A program made the position numbers and the translations under genes. The notes beneath the pieces were generated by a model, which saw only the letters and a program-made list of their open reading frames with translations, was not told the origin of the DNA and made no database searches. Below are positions 51,020-61,790 of a stretch of 64,000 bases of DNA, piece by piece. Position 1 is the stretch's first letter. Every line of letters starts with the position of its first letter. Source of the stretch: Aphrocallistes beatrix (taxonomy: Eukaryota > Porifera > Hexactinellida > Sceptrulophora > Aphrocallistidae); assembly GCA_963281255.1 (NCBI GenBank), contig OY725503.1, positions 1,178,001-1,242,000 of the forward strand, written 5' to 3'.

Positions 51020-52768
51020 TCAGCTGTTGCTGAACTGAGACTGAAAATATTCTCGCTGTGAAGCAGCCATCACTGCTGCTATCATGTTATCGTCTCCCCA
51101 GTCTGAAATCCCGAAAGATTGAGCGTCCAGCATTGAGCTGTACTCGAAGGGGTAGACTGGATCGAGTCCGCCGGTCGACGGGCCTGGCGTGTCGATCTTC
51201 TCTACCACCGGCTCGGACGGGAGCAGAGGGGAGGAACGGGGCGAGTTGGAAGGGGAGGGGAGGGGGGAGTTGTGTTTAGAGGCGTGGGGGGAGGATTTAG
51301 GAGAGGGGTAGGGGGACTTTCTCAGGTTGCTGGAGCTGCTCGAGAGTTTCTTACAGCTGTGTTTGTGTGGGTGCTTAGGCCTTACGAAGGCAAGGCTGCT
51401 GTCTGAGAGAGAGGGACTCAGCATGGGGGGAGGGACACTGCGCAGCTTATCCAGACTGGAGGAGGAGGCTTGTCTCTTGAAGACAGGGGAGGACTTGCTG
51501 CAGACCGGAAGTGAGTGCGAGGGGGCGACGGCAGTCGGGGAGGGAGGAAGGGGAGGAGACTGTGAGGGCTTGAGGCCGCTGTTGAGGTTGGTGAGGGACT
51601 GGCTGCGCAGGAGTGGCGAGCGGGGCGGGCTGTTGGAGGGAGAAATGTCGGTGGAAGGGGAGGGCCGGGGCTGTATCGTGGTGGAGGAGCTGGTCTCTTT
51701 GTGCTCGTGGCGCTTGTGTGTCTCCTGCAGCCAGACCAGGTAAGACTCCCGCGCAATCGCCTCTTCAACCGCCTCGTTGGTCGCCTCCAGCTCTGTGGTG
51801 AAGAGCTTGTCCTTGAGCATGGACTCTTCGATCGTGAACTCCTCGGACTCCTTGATCGCCCGCTCCAGCACGCGGCTGTCCTCCTCGCTCGGCTTGTACC
51901 CGGGCAGACCCAGCCCCACGCCCACCGCCGGGCGCTTGGGGTCCACGATGGAGTTGTAGTGGATCTGTCCGTGGTAGGAGAGACGCATGGGGTCATTGTC
52001 AGTGGCGTCCGGACTGTAGAACACGATGGGCGGTTTCTTGAACTGGTACACTTCGATGTTCCGGTTGAACATCTCTGAGAGGGCCTGCATCTCGAGGTGG
52101 TTCCCGTAGCAGCAGTCTCTGCTCTTACGGCTGACGTACTTGGAGAACTCCTCCGTCACGAACTGAGCGAAGTAGTCGCTGTTCTTCAGCATGTACTCCA
52201 TGCACATGCTCCGGACCATGGACTGCATCTCCTCGTCCCCGTAGATCTGGTCCGCCACGCTACGGAACAGACAGTTTCCGTCCCGCTTCATCTGCTTGAT
52301 GATGTAGCCCCACTCCTTCCACAGGTACTCCTCGAACCGCTGCTCACGCTCGCTGTCGATCTTGCCCCGGGCCGGGTCGTCGTACTCCTCCGCACTGTTG
52401 CACTCGTCGCTGCTGTACCCGGCGGAGATGATCGCTGGGAGCTTGCGCGGCTTAGTCACGCCAGTGCTGGACTGGGGGTGAGGGTGGGGGTGGGAGATTG
52501 AGGCGGAAGCGGAGCAGGTGGGGAGGAGGGAGTGGGTCAGGGCGATGGGGGTAGGGATGGGACGCGTGGACGCCCGGATCCGCCGCTTCGATCTTGAAAC
52601 CGAGCTCGCGCTAGGCTGAGAGGCTGAATCGCAGTCCTCCGAGTGGCAAGATGTGTGCTGGTATGCGTCCCGAGGCTTGGGGGAGCGACGAGAGGTGGAG
52701 CTGTTGGAGGAGTTAGAACCGTCAGAATCAGAATTCTCTGACTTTTCCTTCTTTGGGAGAATAGTCAT
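51020..52768 (-). CDS. OTUD5-like (DUBA-type) OTU deubiquitinase, intronless
   Basis: A single frame of 582 residues. After a Ser-rich N-terminus comes the OTU domain (about 145-290) with the catalytic DGNCLFR (Cys about 166, Asp about 163), GNHLEMQALSEMFNR, and the catalytic His in IHYNSIVDP (about 270), followed by GVGLGLPGYKPSEEDSRVLE. The rest is a long Ser/Pro-rich low-complexity region, and the extreme C-terminus NMIAAVMAASQREYFQSQ matches the ubiquitin-interacting motif of OTUD5. OTUD5 removes Lys48/Lys63 ubiquitin chains, for example from TRAF3, and acts in nucleus and cytoplasm. Human OTUD5 is about 571 residues, so this is full length, but human OTUD5 has several introns and this gene has none. 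GC content is far higher than in neighbouring DNA, which gives long open frames on the other strand too. Confidence 0.93.
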   Translation of the reverse strand: MTILPKKEKSENSDSDGSNSSNSSTSRRSPKPRDAYQHTSCHSEDCDSASQPSASSVSRSKRRIRASTRPIPTPIALTHSLLPTCSASASISHPHPHPQSSTGVTKPRKLPAIISAGYSSDECNSAEEYDDPARGKIDSEREQRFEEYLWKEWGYIIKQMKRDGNCLFRSVADQIYGDEEMQSMVRSMCMEYMLKNSDYFAQFVTEEFSKYVSRKSRDCCYGNHLEMQALSEMFNRNIEVYQFKKPPIVFYSPDATDNDPMRLSYHGQIHYNSIVDPKRPAVGVGLGLPGYKPSEEDSRVLERAIKESEEFTIEESMLKDKLFTTELEATNEAVEEAIARESYLVWLQETHKRHEHKETSSSTTIQPRPSPSTDISPSNSPPRSPLLRSQSLTNLNSGLKPSQSPPLPPSPTAVAPSHSLPVCSKSSPVFKRQASSSSLDKLRSVPPPMLSPSLSDSSLAFVRPKHPHKHSCKKLSSSSSNLRKSPYPSPKSSPHASKHNSPLPSPSNSPRSSPLLPSEPVVEKIDTPGPSTGGLDPVYPFEYSSMLDAQSFGISDWGDDNMIAAVMAASQREYFQSQFSNS

Positions 52769-52859
52769 TGGATAGAAATATTCACTTGAAAATGGTAGAT
52801 GGAGTCAAGCAATGAGAAACTGTTAGAAATACAAAAGCAGGGCAATCCAAATAAATTTT

Positions 52860-53143
52860 AATATTAATAAGCTAAGAATAGTGCAACGTCATTTTGAGAC
52901 TGATTTGCAACAGAGGTCTGGAGAACACTGGAAGTTACTAATGCCTACTGAACAATGCACAACAGGAATAGAAGTGAACACACTTGCACTAGAAGAGCTA
53001 AATCGTATGGATTATACCACACTTGAAAAGTTGACACATCAGACTAGTTTTGATGAAGCAACGAAAAACTCGTTACAGTCAGAGAGACACATAACCATTT
53101 ACTCTTATAGGCCAGTTATAATGAGGTTTGCTTTTAAATCATT
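52860..53143 (+). other. Unrecognised open frame, possible exon
   Basis: The frame at 52881 reads HFETDLQQRSGEHWKLLMPT and EELNRMDYTTLEKLTHQTSF before running into the hAT-like element at 53144. Composition looks protein-like rather than random, but I know no family. It could be a broken exon, since beyond the element (53806 onward) the frame does not obviously continue. Confidence 0.3.
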
Positions 53144-53805
53144 CATAGGCGCCAAGTTTTGGAAAATATAACAAAACCTGGGGGCTTGCCCCCCAGAAAT
53201 TTTATTCAAATCTTAGATGCTCAAATATCGATATACAGCTATTGTTGTTACCTAGGGAAAAGAAAATCTCGGACTAAATCTCGGAGTGGAAGAAAAATGT
53301 AATTGGGATATATATTTAGACTCAATTAACATACCGTATTGCTTCGAATAAGCGCCCGGGCGCTTATTTATTTCGTGCACCCTTTAGACCCGGCGCTTAT
53401 TCAAACCGGCGCTTATTCAAGCCCCGGCGCTTATTTATTTCACTCACCCTTTAGACCGGCGCTTATTCAGGGAAATATGGTATACATTTATGGTTTGATA
53501 TGATGTTCAGAGAACTAGAATGCCCCGGCGGTTATTCAAGCCCCGGCGCTTATTCGAGCCCCGGCGCTTATTCAAGCCCCGGCGCTTATTTATTTCGCTC
53601 ACCCTTTAGACCCGGCGCTTATTCAAACCGGCGCTTATTCAAGCCCCCGGCGCTTATTCAGGGAAATACGGTAATTTGGGGTTTAGTTGTAACCTATAAG
53701 TTTGTGTGGAGTCCACAGCTTCCTCCACTGCTCCATTGCCCGGCACCACAGCCCAAACCTGGGGGGGCCGACCTCCCCCCCAGGTACCCACACTTGGCGC
53801 CTATG
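53144..53805. mobile_element. hAT-like element (CATAGGCGCCAAG ends) with nested TA MITE
   Basis: Ends CATAGGCGCCAAGT in inverted orientation, flanked by the perfect 8 bp duplication AAATCATT (53136-53143 and 53806-53813). G-run/C-run blocks lie inside each end. The 21112-21368 copy lacks the nested MITE. Confidence 0.9.
53332..53673. mobile_element. TA-flanked MITE with AATAAGCGCC repeats, copy 3
   Basis: TACCGTATTGCTTCGAATAA at the left and the complement of TACCGTATTTCCCTGAATAA at the right, with many 'cccggcgcttattcaa' units. Inserted in the hAT-like element 53144-53805. Confidence 0.92.
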
Positions 53806-53813
53806 AAATCATT

Positions 53814-54860
53814 GATAAAGTCATAATTTAGAATAATTCCGAACCTCAATTGTATTCGCCTAAATTAAGAATTGAAATAAAAGAAAATCTGCGCCAGAAT
53901 TTAGAGTGTGATAAACTGTGATAAACAAGCGTGCAGTGCTCTCGGGGAGCGTAATTTTTTATAAGATTGCGTATAAAACGTGACTCTTGTACTAACTGAT
54001 TTGAGACTTTCGAATCGAACGACCTCTTTGGATGTCTTAAATCACGGTGTAGAGGTCAAAATACAAATACACAAGACGCCCCGTTGTCTCCTATACAAAA
54101 TGACAGGTTTAAATTTCTGAAAAAAATGTCTTTTAGGGAATTTTGACGCTTTAAAATAAAAGGTCACCCCAAAGCTCGGTCTATTTTGATTTTGAAGCAT
54201 TATAACTACCTTAAAAGGCATTTCTATCAAAGATCGAAATTTTTTGATATAATGAATTCCTTTTGACTTATGATGCCACCAAGGATTCGAGGTTAGGAAT
54301 TTAATCAAACTTTGAATTCAAAGTTATTGAGATAAGAGGGCACTTTAGGTAAAAAAATGATTGTGTTTTTGGTGCAAAACAAAAACTTTCAACCTCATTC
54401 CCACTCATTCCAAATCCGGCAATTTTTTTGCAATTTTGCAATTTAGAGCTATACGCCTTAATTTATCCTTAATATACTTGTATGTATTAATATACTAGTA
54501 ACTAAAGGCATATGAAAACAGGGGGGGGGGGGAGAACTTCGCCCCCCTGTTTAAAGTTAGAGGATCGAGTGACCACTTGACTCTACACTGCAGTTTGCAT
54601 TCAGACTCCAGATATAGTATGCTGTAAAATGTATATTCGCATTCAGTAATATATCCCATTATTTATTCCTCTTCATAAGTAATTATTTGGTTAAAAATAA
54701 AAATTTCAAACTCAGTTGACTCGGCTTAATTGGGACTAACCTCCAGGAGTAGAATAGTTCTCATACATAGGAGCCAATGCTAAATTCATCAGTTAATTGA
54801 TTATTCGGAAATTATCGAGACCAGAAATGTGTCCCGATTAATACAGGATTGACTGTATTA
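53814..54860. other. Intergenic, no gene recognised
   Basis: AT-rich. A G-run at 54521-54532 faces a C-run at 54543-54548. Nothing else identified. Confidence 0.4.
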
Positions 54861-55120
54861 GGGACATATCATTATTTACGGAATGGAACGAAACGGAACG
54901 GAACCATTCTGGGAAATCTGAGTACCTAATTTACGGAACTTGACGGAACGGTTCCGGTTCCGGAATTTTAAATGCCTAATTTACGGAATAATCCGTGAAT
55001 TAGGCATTTATAATATCCGGAATGGGATATTCCGTAAAATAGGCATTTAAAATTCCGGAACCGTTTCGTCAAATTAGGTACTCCGATTTCCCAGAATGAT
55101 TCCGTAAATTAGGTATGTCC
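54861..55120. mobile_element. 260 bp palindromic hAT-like MITE (GGGACATA ends), copy 1
   Basis: Flanked by CTGTATTA at 54853-54860 and 55121-55128. The whole element is one inverted repeat with 'ttccggaattttaaatgcct' arms around a 'ccgtgaattaggcattta' centre. No ORF. Confidence 0.85.
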
Positions 55121-55437
55121 CTGTATTAGCCAATATTTGGATTGAAAAACTTGCGCCTACTCTACCTATATATATATATATATATATATTGAGAGAGAGA
55201 TTTGGCCATGCTTACGCCTTGTTTGTGCTCACCCAGACTATGGATGATCTAGACTAGAGTCAAGGGAATACTTAGAACCGGAGGATAGTCCCATATATGT
55301 AATATCCGGTAGCACCGGAAGCGAAAATAAATCTAGGGTAGCTGACACCAAGGTGTATAAACTCATTCCGAGTCAGCAATATAAAAGTTCTGTCCCTTCT
55401 GAAGATTAGCACAGTACTCGATCCAGGTTAGAACGAG

Positions 55438-57220
55438 ATGGCACTAGCACAAGGGGACGAAGAACTAGAAGAGCTACGCGCTAAGCGGCTAGCAGAGATG
55501 CAGTCAGAGAGACAGGGACAGAACGAGGAGAAGTCTCGTAGAGAGGAGATGCAGAACATGGTCCTCTCCCAGATCCTCTCTCAGGACGCTCGCGCGCGTC
55601 TCAATAGCATCGCACTTGTGAAACCAGAAAAAGCTAAGCTGATAGAGAGCAACCTCCTCAGGATGGCACAGACCGGACAGGTCTGTCCTTACCACGCTAC
55701 CAGATACATAGTATTGGCATACCTAATTTGCGGAATGGAACGGAACCATTCCAGGAAATCTGAGTACGTACCTAATTTGCGGAACTTGACGGAATGGTTA
55801 CGGTTCCGGAATTTTAAATGCCTATTTTACAGAATATTCCACTCCGGATATTTAAAATGCCTAATTTACGGAATAATCAGTGAATTAGGCATTTATAAAA
55901 TCCGGAATGGAATATTCTGTAAAATAGGCATTTAAAATTCCTGAATAATTCCGTAAATTAGGTACTCAGGTTTCCCGGAATGGTTCCGGTCCGTTCCATT
56001 CCATAAATTAGGTACGTCCCATAGTATATGTTGTCAGGTTTCTTATGGGGCCAAGTTATGTTCGGATTTTTTAAAAAGTTTTTTATTTGAGATAAGATTT
56101 CGAGGGTATACTTAGCCACTTTACTATGAATGAAGGATACATTTAGAATTACCTGATTAGTACACGCTTAGATTTCTGTTAAAACTAATTCCAAAAATGC
56201 ACAAATTAGCATACGTATATTAGAAAGTAGGGCTGAAAAGTATATACTGGATATTCGGATATTCGTTTGAAATGATCCTAACGAATATTTGTTTGCGTTA
56301 AATGGGGAATATTGCAATTAAATGTAGCATTGTTTAGTTCTTTAGTCAGAAAAAAAAAATTTTTTGCATTTAATGTTAAGATAGATTTTACTTGGGGGAT
56401 AATTTTAGCTACCGTCTTTCCCTGAATAAGCTCCGGGCGGGGGTTAGATACGATGCGGACATTTTAAGATAGGCAAACAATTTGTTATAGCTTGTTGTAT
56501 TTATGAATACTCTTAGTGATTAATCATGAGATTGGGATCTGTATCTCTTCCAAATCGACTGTTTTTCAACCGATACGGCACTTTAAATTTTCGAGCTCCT
56601 GGAGTTTTTGAGCGCGAAAAATACAAGCGCCAGGGCGCTTATTCAGGGAAAGACGGGATATATATTCTTAAAAATAGATTTAGGAATACTACTCATTGCT
56701 TGAAAACTAAGATTGGTTCAGTTAAACAATGTAGGCTGAAAATGCTTACGTCATCTAAACGGACGAATATTTGAATATTCGTTCGTTACGATTTCGAATA
56801 TTAGTTTCAGTCCTATTAAAAAGTACTGTATATACTCGAATAATCATATCTTATTCAGATAAAATTCCTACTTTAGATTGGAGAGATAGGGAGACTTGTT
56901 CATTAGCCAAGCAGCTGCTTGAGCATTTAACCTTAAAAATATGTACTATAACCACTAAACGATCGAAAAAAGTTCGAGATAATGATCTTGTTTTTCACAA
57001 TCGACTAATTCACTAATTATAACTTGCCAAGTTTGACAAAAAAAGTATCTCCCAAACTTATTCATTTAATTGGTTGCTGAGTGGATATTTTTTCTAGATA
57101 GCAGAGAAGTTAACAGAGAATCAGCTGATCGGTCTACTGGAGCAGTTCAACTCTCAGCTAGGACAATCCACGAAAGTTAAGTTCCAGCGAAGAGCAATAG
57201 ATTCAGATGATGATAGTTGA
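55438..57220 (+). CDS. PDCD5: PDCD5 homologue, two exons
   Basis: Exon 1 is 55438-55680 and exon 2 is 57098-57220; the junction CAG|GTCTGT ... TTTTTTCTAG|ATA is in phase 0 and gives 121 residues. Conserved blocks are DEELEELRAKRLAEMQ at the N-terminus, LSQDARARLNSIALVKPEKA in the core, LLRMAQTGQ at the junction, ENQLIGLLEQ, and the basic-acidic end TKVKFQRRAIDSDDDS. Human PDCD5 has 125 residues and the same order. PDCD5 is a small helical protein that promotes apoptosis, binds Tip60 and the CCT chaperonin, and moves from cytoplasm to nucleus. The 1417-base intron is filled by MITEs at 55715-56019 and 56228-56815. The donor +3 to +6 bases (CTGT) are unusual. AATAAA follows at 57273. Confidence 0.93.
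55715..56019. mobile_element. Palindromic hAT-like MITE (GGGACATA family), copy 2, in PDCD5 intron
   Basis: Flanked by the 8 bp duplication CATAGTAT (55707-55714 and 56020-56027). Same body as 54861-55120. The left end is only 34 bases from the PDCD5 donor site. Confidence 0.88.
56228..56815. mobile_element. hAT-like element with TAGGGCTGAAA end, in PDCD5 intron, with nested MITE
   Basis: Left TAGGGCTGAAA and right complement TAGGACTGAAA, flanked by TTAGAAAG (56220-56227) and TTAAAAAG (56816-56823). 'Gaatattcgttcgtta' type motifs lie near both ends. A related copy without a clear left end is at 31850-32190. Confidence 0.7.
56410..56660. mobile_element. TA-flanked AATAAGCGCC MITE, copy 4, diverged
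   Basis: Begins TACCGTCTTTCCCTGAATAA and ends with GCGCTTATTCAGGGAAAGAC. Nested inside 56228-56815. More worn than copies 1-3. Confidence 0.75.
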
Positions 57221-57272
57221 AATGTTTCAGAATATGGAGTAATTAAAATAATTTTCTTGATTATTTGATTGA

Positions 57273-57278
57273 AATAAA
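57273..57278 (+). terminator. Poly(A) signal of PDCD5
   Basis: AATAAA 53 bases after the stop codon at 57218-57220. Confidence 0.65.
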
Positions 57279-57372
57279 ATTACGTGCATACATACCGTAT
57301 ATTTTTGAATACGTAGTAGCCGGACGATTATTTATTTGAGCCCCATTTACCATCTGAAAAATTAATCTTTCA

Positions 57373-57605
57373 GATACCAGTGGCGGGAATTAAGGGTAAA
57401 TTGCCCTGTCAGGGGTAATTTCAGGTTTTCTCGGGTAACGAGACCCGTCAGGAATAAAATAGTATAAACGCAACTTTAAAATGACTGCAGCCAAATCGTA
57501 ACAAGTGCCACTTTCTTATCCATTAGACTAGCTATGATTATAATTAGATTTTTCAGTAGTTTTACTCAGGTTGTCTTGTATATAAATGAAACTGCTTGGT
57601 TTTCC
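57373..57605 (+). repeat. Truncated copy of the CAGTGGTCGGGAATTA MITE
   Basis: Direct repeat, about 94% identical to 30765-30995. The right-hand 90 bp are missing. Confidence 0.75.
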
Positions 57606-58439
57606 GTATTTTAGAGTAGATGGCCTAAAATTTCTCCACACAAAGAGTTCTCCATTTACAGAGTTTCTGCTTTCACTGTGAATTCCTCGTAATATCATTT
57701 CAGTAGTATTTATATATTCTCATTGCTATGTCCAGAGTTTAGGGAATAGAGACACGTTCTCATCAGGATCAATTGAAATGATATATTTTCGATATTCTCG
57801 ATCAATGGATTCGAAAAGGAGAATTGAGGGCAGAATATAATGTCCTTCTCAGCAATCGATCATCTACGTGAGATATAATAGTTTTATGTTGAATAAATTG
57901 TTTGAAATTAAGATTGAGAGCAATTGATATTCTTTTATCAATCTCTTCTGCTACATACAGATCATCAGCTGGTCCTAGCTGACTTTGGAATATTAACTCC
58001 CCCTTTCCTGATTCTTTACAGTCTCCCTACTAACTGGTGAGTCAACAGATGAAACTGAAATATCGCACATTGTTCCAGTTTGTTACATTAGTAGATGCTG
58101 TCTTGTCTCAACATACTTTTAATATATTTTATTTAAAAATATGTATACAGTGAATTATATTGTGATGTAGGAAATGTACTATGCTTTATATGTGAACATT
58201 AATTCTTATATTTAGGAGCTGTTTTCACGTTATTTTGGGTGAAAGAATGTTTTTTCTATCCAAAAGTTCACAATCGAATTGGCAAAAAAAGTTATATTAT
58301 CATCAAATTGATTGATTCTAGCACATAACACATAATTTACCTGATTTTATAAACATTCTGCACTCAAGTTATGCTGACGACTCTAAAAAGCACACTTACA
58401 TGAACTGCCTCAGTCTCCAACAAGTCTAGCATCACTGCT
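57606..58439. other. Intergenic, no gene recognised
   Basis: AT-rich; no repeat or coding signal identified. Confidence 0.4.
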
Positions 58440-58864
58440 TAATATAGATTGGTCAAAAATAACTACATACCTATTAATAAATGAGCAAATGTCAGGTACT
58501 TCATCTTGGCAAAAGATGCTAGCATGTAAATAATTTAATTACATATTCACTCGATACCAATCTAATGGATTAAACTCAATTAATGAAAGATATGGGTATG
58601 TGGATGGTATTGCAAGGATCACTCTTACGAATAGGATCAAAATTAAGACCATTTCATCTGTTTATGTCAGACATTTTTAAGATTGTTTATAAATCATTAA
58701 TTCGGCCGAAATTAGAGTATGCATTCCAAGTCTGGTCACATTTCCAAAAGAAGAATTTACAAATACTTGTGTCTTCTCACTGTATGCTTGACTCACATTT
58801 GAAAGATCTGAAGAATCTCATTTCATGTTCCTGTTTAAAACCTAATGGTTTCTGCATTGCATAA
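58440..58864 (+). pseudogene. Reverse transcriptase C-terminal fragment of a CR1-like LINE
   Basis: In pieces, the plus strand reads like the region downstream of the RT catalytic core: C-Q-V-L-H-L-G-K, then MKDMGMWMV (compare E-K-D-L-G-V), then IVYKSLIRPKLEYAFQVWSH, the typical (L/V)YKSLVRP-LEYA-QVW block. Stops and frame changes are present. It points away from the minus-strand LINE at 58877, so the two are separate insertions or an inversion. Confidence 0.75.
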
Positions 58865-58876
58865 ATCTCAGCTTAA

Positions 58877-60909
58877 TTAATGGAAATCTGCACTAAGATC
58901 AAGAAGAACCAAAAGGGATACGTGTTGGCGATTCATGCTGAGGAGGATGTCGTCTGTGACCTTCAGGAGCGCAGTCTCCGTACTGTGATGCTTACGATAG
59001 GCAGACTGCGTCCCGGGGAAGAGATGATGTAATGTAAGATGATTCACGACCTGGATGGAAGCGGCCCTCTCAGTGATCTTAGAAATGAAAGAAAGATTGC
59101 TAAGAGGACGATAGTTAGAGAAGATGGGATCAAGATTTGGTCTTTTAAGTTTGGGCAAGATGATGGCGCTTCCAGGGAGAAGGAAAATGACCAGTGGAGA
59201 GAGAGAACCATTTTCGACTTTCGTAAGGATGGGTGCTAGGATGGGTAGAGATGATTTGACCAGGGATGTTTGGATAGGATCGAGGATGCAAGATTTATTA
59301 GGAGCGGAAGAAACAAGGGAAACGATTTCTTCCTTAGATAATTCTTTGAATTGGTGGAAAGGATGTTGGAATTGGATGTTTGAATTATCTGAGGGGGTAA
59401 CGGAAGACGACGATGTATTTGAATCAATGGTGGAACGGATGTTATCTACCTTAAGAACAAAGAAGTTGGCGAGTTCCTGAGAAAGAGCAGCCTTATCAGC
59501 ATGAGGTGGTAGGACCTGTTGCTGGCGTAAGCCGAGAAGTGAGTTAGCCTTACGGAAGAGTGAGCGCTGGTCATGACAGGACTAACTGATCCAATCAGAA
59601 TAGAAACTGCGACGTTCCCTGTTCATCAGGTCAGTCACCAGATTCCTCTGATGCTTGAATTCAGCCAAATGGTCAGGGTCATTAGACTGGCGCCACTTCC
59701 GTTCAGCTTTCCTTCTCGCTCGCTTGGCTTGCTTGATGCTGTTGGTATATCAAGGGACGCGGGGACGGGTGACTATGGATCATAGATGGAAGATAGAGTA
59801 CTGCTATATGATGCTATAAGTTCCTCAAGATGCCCAGGTGGGTTAGCACAGAGATCAGAGGAAGCGAAATCAGCACGAAAGATTGGGAGGTTGGTGGATT
59901 TGGAACGATAGAAAACCTCCTGAGAGGAAAGAGAAGGTTTGTAAAGCGTGAGACTACAAGAGATGGAGAAATGGTCAGAGAATAGATGGACAGGAGAGGG
60001 ATCAGAGAGGATGATGTTGTCAGCAGAACGGGATATTATCAGATCGAGAATGTGACCCTTCTCATGAGTTGGCTGATTCACATGTTGGAATAAAGGTAGA
60101 GAACGAAGGAGCTCGGAGAACTGTAAAGACTCAGACGGGATGTCAACATGGATATTGAAGTCTCCAGTTATTATTGGGCTCCTTGCATAAGAGGATGAGT
60201 TCGAGGAGGGAAGAAAACTGTTCAAGGAAGGTGGAAATAGAAATAGGATGATTCCTTGAGTAGGGAGGCCGATATATTAGGATAATACTAGATATTTCAG
60301 AAGAAGAGATAGTCCAATCCGAGAACTCAAAAGATGATACCTCACCAGATGCATTGCACTTCAGCGTGAAGGAATCACGACAGAGAAGTGCAGTGCCTCC
60401 ACCCTGACGATGTGCAGACCTAGCACGATCAAGGAGTTGGTAGCCGGATGGAGTGCATTCAGCTCTCACCGCCGCATTCCTTGACGTTAACCAGGTCTCA
60501 GTAACGGCAACAACGTCAGGATGGTGGTCAGATACATAGTCAAGAAAACGAGAGGATTTCGTCCTAAGATTCCGAGCGTTGAGAAGATGGAAGGATATGA
60601 GATGAGGATGACCACGCGGGGAAGATTTAATCGGCTTGATAGTAATAAGGTTGGATGGATTTTGAGCGGAAGAAATATTGATGGTGCTATGCAAGAGGGA
60701 AGGAGAATGATGAGAATAAGAAGGAGTGAAGGAAAGATAGAATGACTGATCTGATTAAGGGAGGGAAGGCGGCCCAGGTGCAGAGCACCTGTCTCGCCCT
60801 CGCTCGGGGGAAGAAGCAGTAGGTCTGTAGTAAAGAAGGTTTGGAGGCTGTGGAGGAGTGGGAAGAAGAAGGAGCGAGAATGTGGAGATGGAAAATCAGC
60901 TGACTCCAT
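58877..60909 (-). mobile_element. CR1/L2-like LINE, endonuclease and start of reverse transcriptase
   Basis: Read from 60909 leftward: a 5' region, then an apurinic-endonuclease-like domain in two frames. The first has LLNARNLRTKSSRFLDYVSD, VVAVTETWL, GGGTALLCR and LIYRPPYS at 60694-60143. The second has IITGDFNIHVD, GHILDLIISR and FSDHFSISC at 60225-59773. Next is a linker (NSLLGLRQQQVLPPH, NKSCILDPIQTSLVK) and the beginning of the RT (YRPLSNLSFISKITERA, QSAYRKHHSTETALLK, LLVLLDLSADFH), which stops at motif A at 58877. The RT active site and 3' end are lost. A fragment of the linker is found at 5966-6366. Confidence 0.88.
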
Positions 60910-61429
60910 CCTATTTATAGTAGATCAATGCTCTCGCAATGATAATATACTTAACAAAATAGCCCACTGGCCATGCTGAGTCAAAACACTAGTCTGAATG
61001 AAATGCTGTTTTTTAGTCTTTGCTGGTCAAACCAGCACTTGGCTGATCACTTGGGGTATATGCGTCTCTGCCCATTTATGAAGGCGCTTCTCAGCATCTA
61101 ATTGATGTGAAACTTAAACAAAGATGCCTATTATAATCATATAATTAGTGATGGTATTGTTTTGAAGTCCACAAATAATAAGCACATATATTCGCTCCTA
61201 CGTTTTTGGAAACCAGGAGACCAAAGGGGGCCCAGTCGCAATTTTAGAAAAAAGCTCAGTGATTCGGTGCGTTCCTTCACTTTTAGACTTAGGAATTACC
61301 CCTGCTTATAACGGATATTTTACGAAATATGCTGTTTAATACGCGTATTATGTACGTATATAGTCAGTTTAATAAATATACCATAACAAACAAGTGATGA
61401 TATGTGCATGTGAACTCGACTCTTCATTA
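60910..61429. other. Intergenic, no gene recognised
   Basis: No coding or repeat signal identified. Confidence 0.4.
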
Positions 61430-61790
61430 TGACTTACAAGCACGCTTCGCTTACTTCCGCTGCGCGGCTGGCGGACACTGTGTCCGCCAGAGGCGCCCTT
61501 TGGGCGCCTGGGCTCACATTGATTAATTATAAGGGAGATACTATCTCTAAATACGTTGTCTTACTGCTATAATCGAAATCACTCGAAAAATCATCAAATT
61601 TGTCAATTTCGAAATTTTTGATGCGTAATGATGACGTCATAACAGAGTGATGTGTCATCATTTTTGATTATAGTTGTATCACATGTGAAGAATATTAATA
61701 TACACATTCTACCCAAAATTTCAGCCTTCTATCACCTAAAATGACTGAGTTATAGTCGAAAATCTCGGCCTAAGCTGCCTGTCTAAAACA
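61430..61790 (-). repeat. Isolated family B unit with GC-rich tail
   Basis: Tail GGCGGACACTGTGTCCGCC at about 61467-61485, then 'cattgattaattataaggga', 'atgacgtcat' and 'aaatttcagccttctatcac', as in the array at 36681-39114. Confidence 0.75.

Noticed and set aside
51058..52501. Long plus-strand frames opposite the OTUD5-like gene (up to 138 codons) and a second minus frame at 51418-51996
   Set aside because: Explained by high GC content and Ser/Pro-rich codons; the OTU motifs lie only in the 51020-52768 minus frame.
53500..53826. Plus-strand frame of 108 codons with GAYSSPGAYSSPGAY repeats and the related 34229-34585 minus frame
   Set aside because: They translate the AATAAGCGCC tandem units of the TA-flanked MITE and, in the first case, run on into the host hAT-like element.
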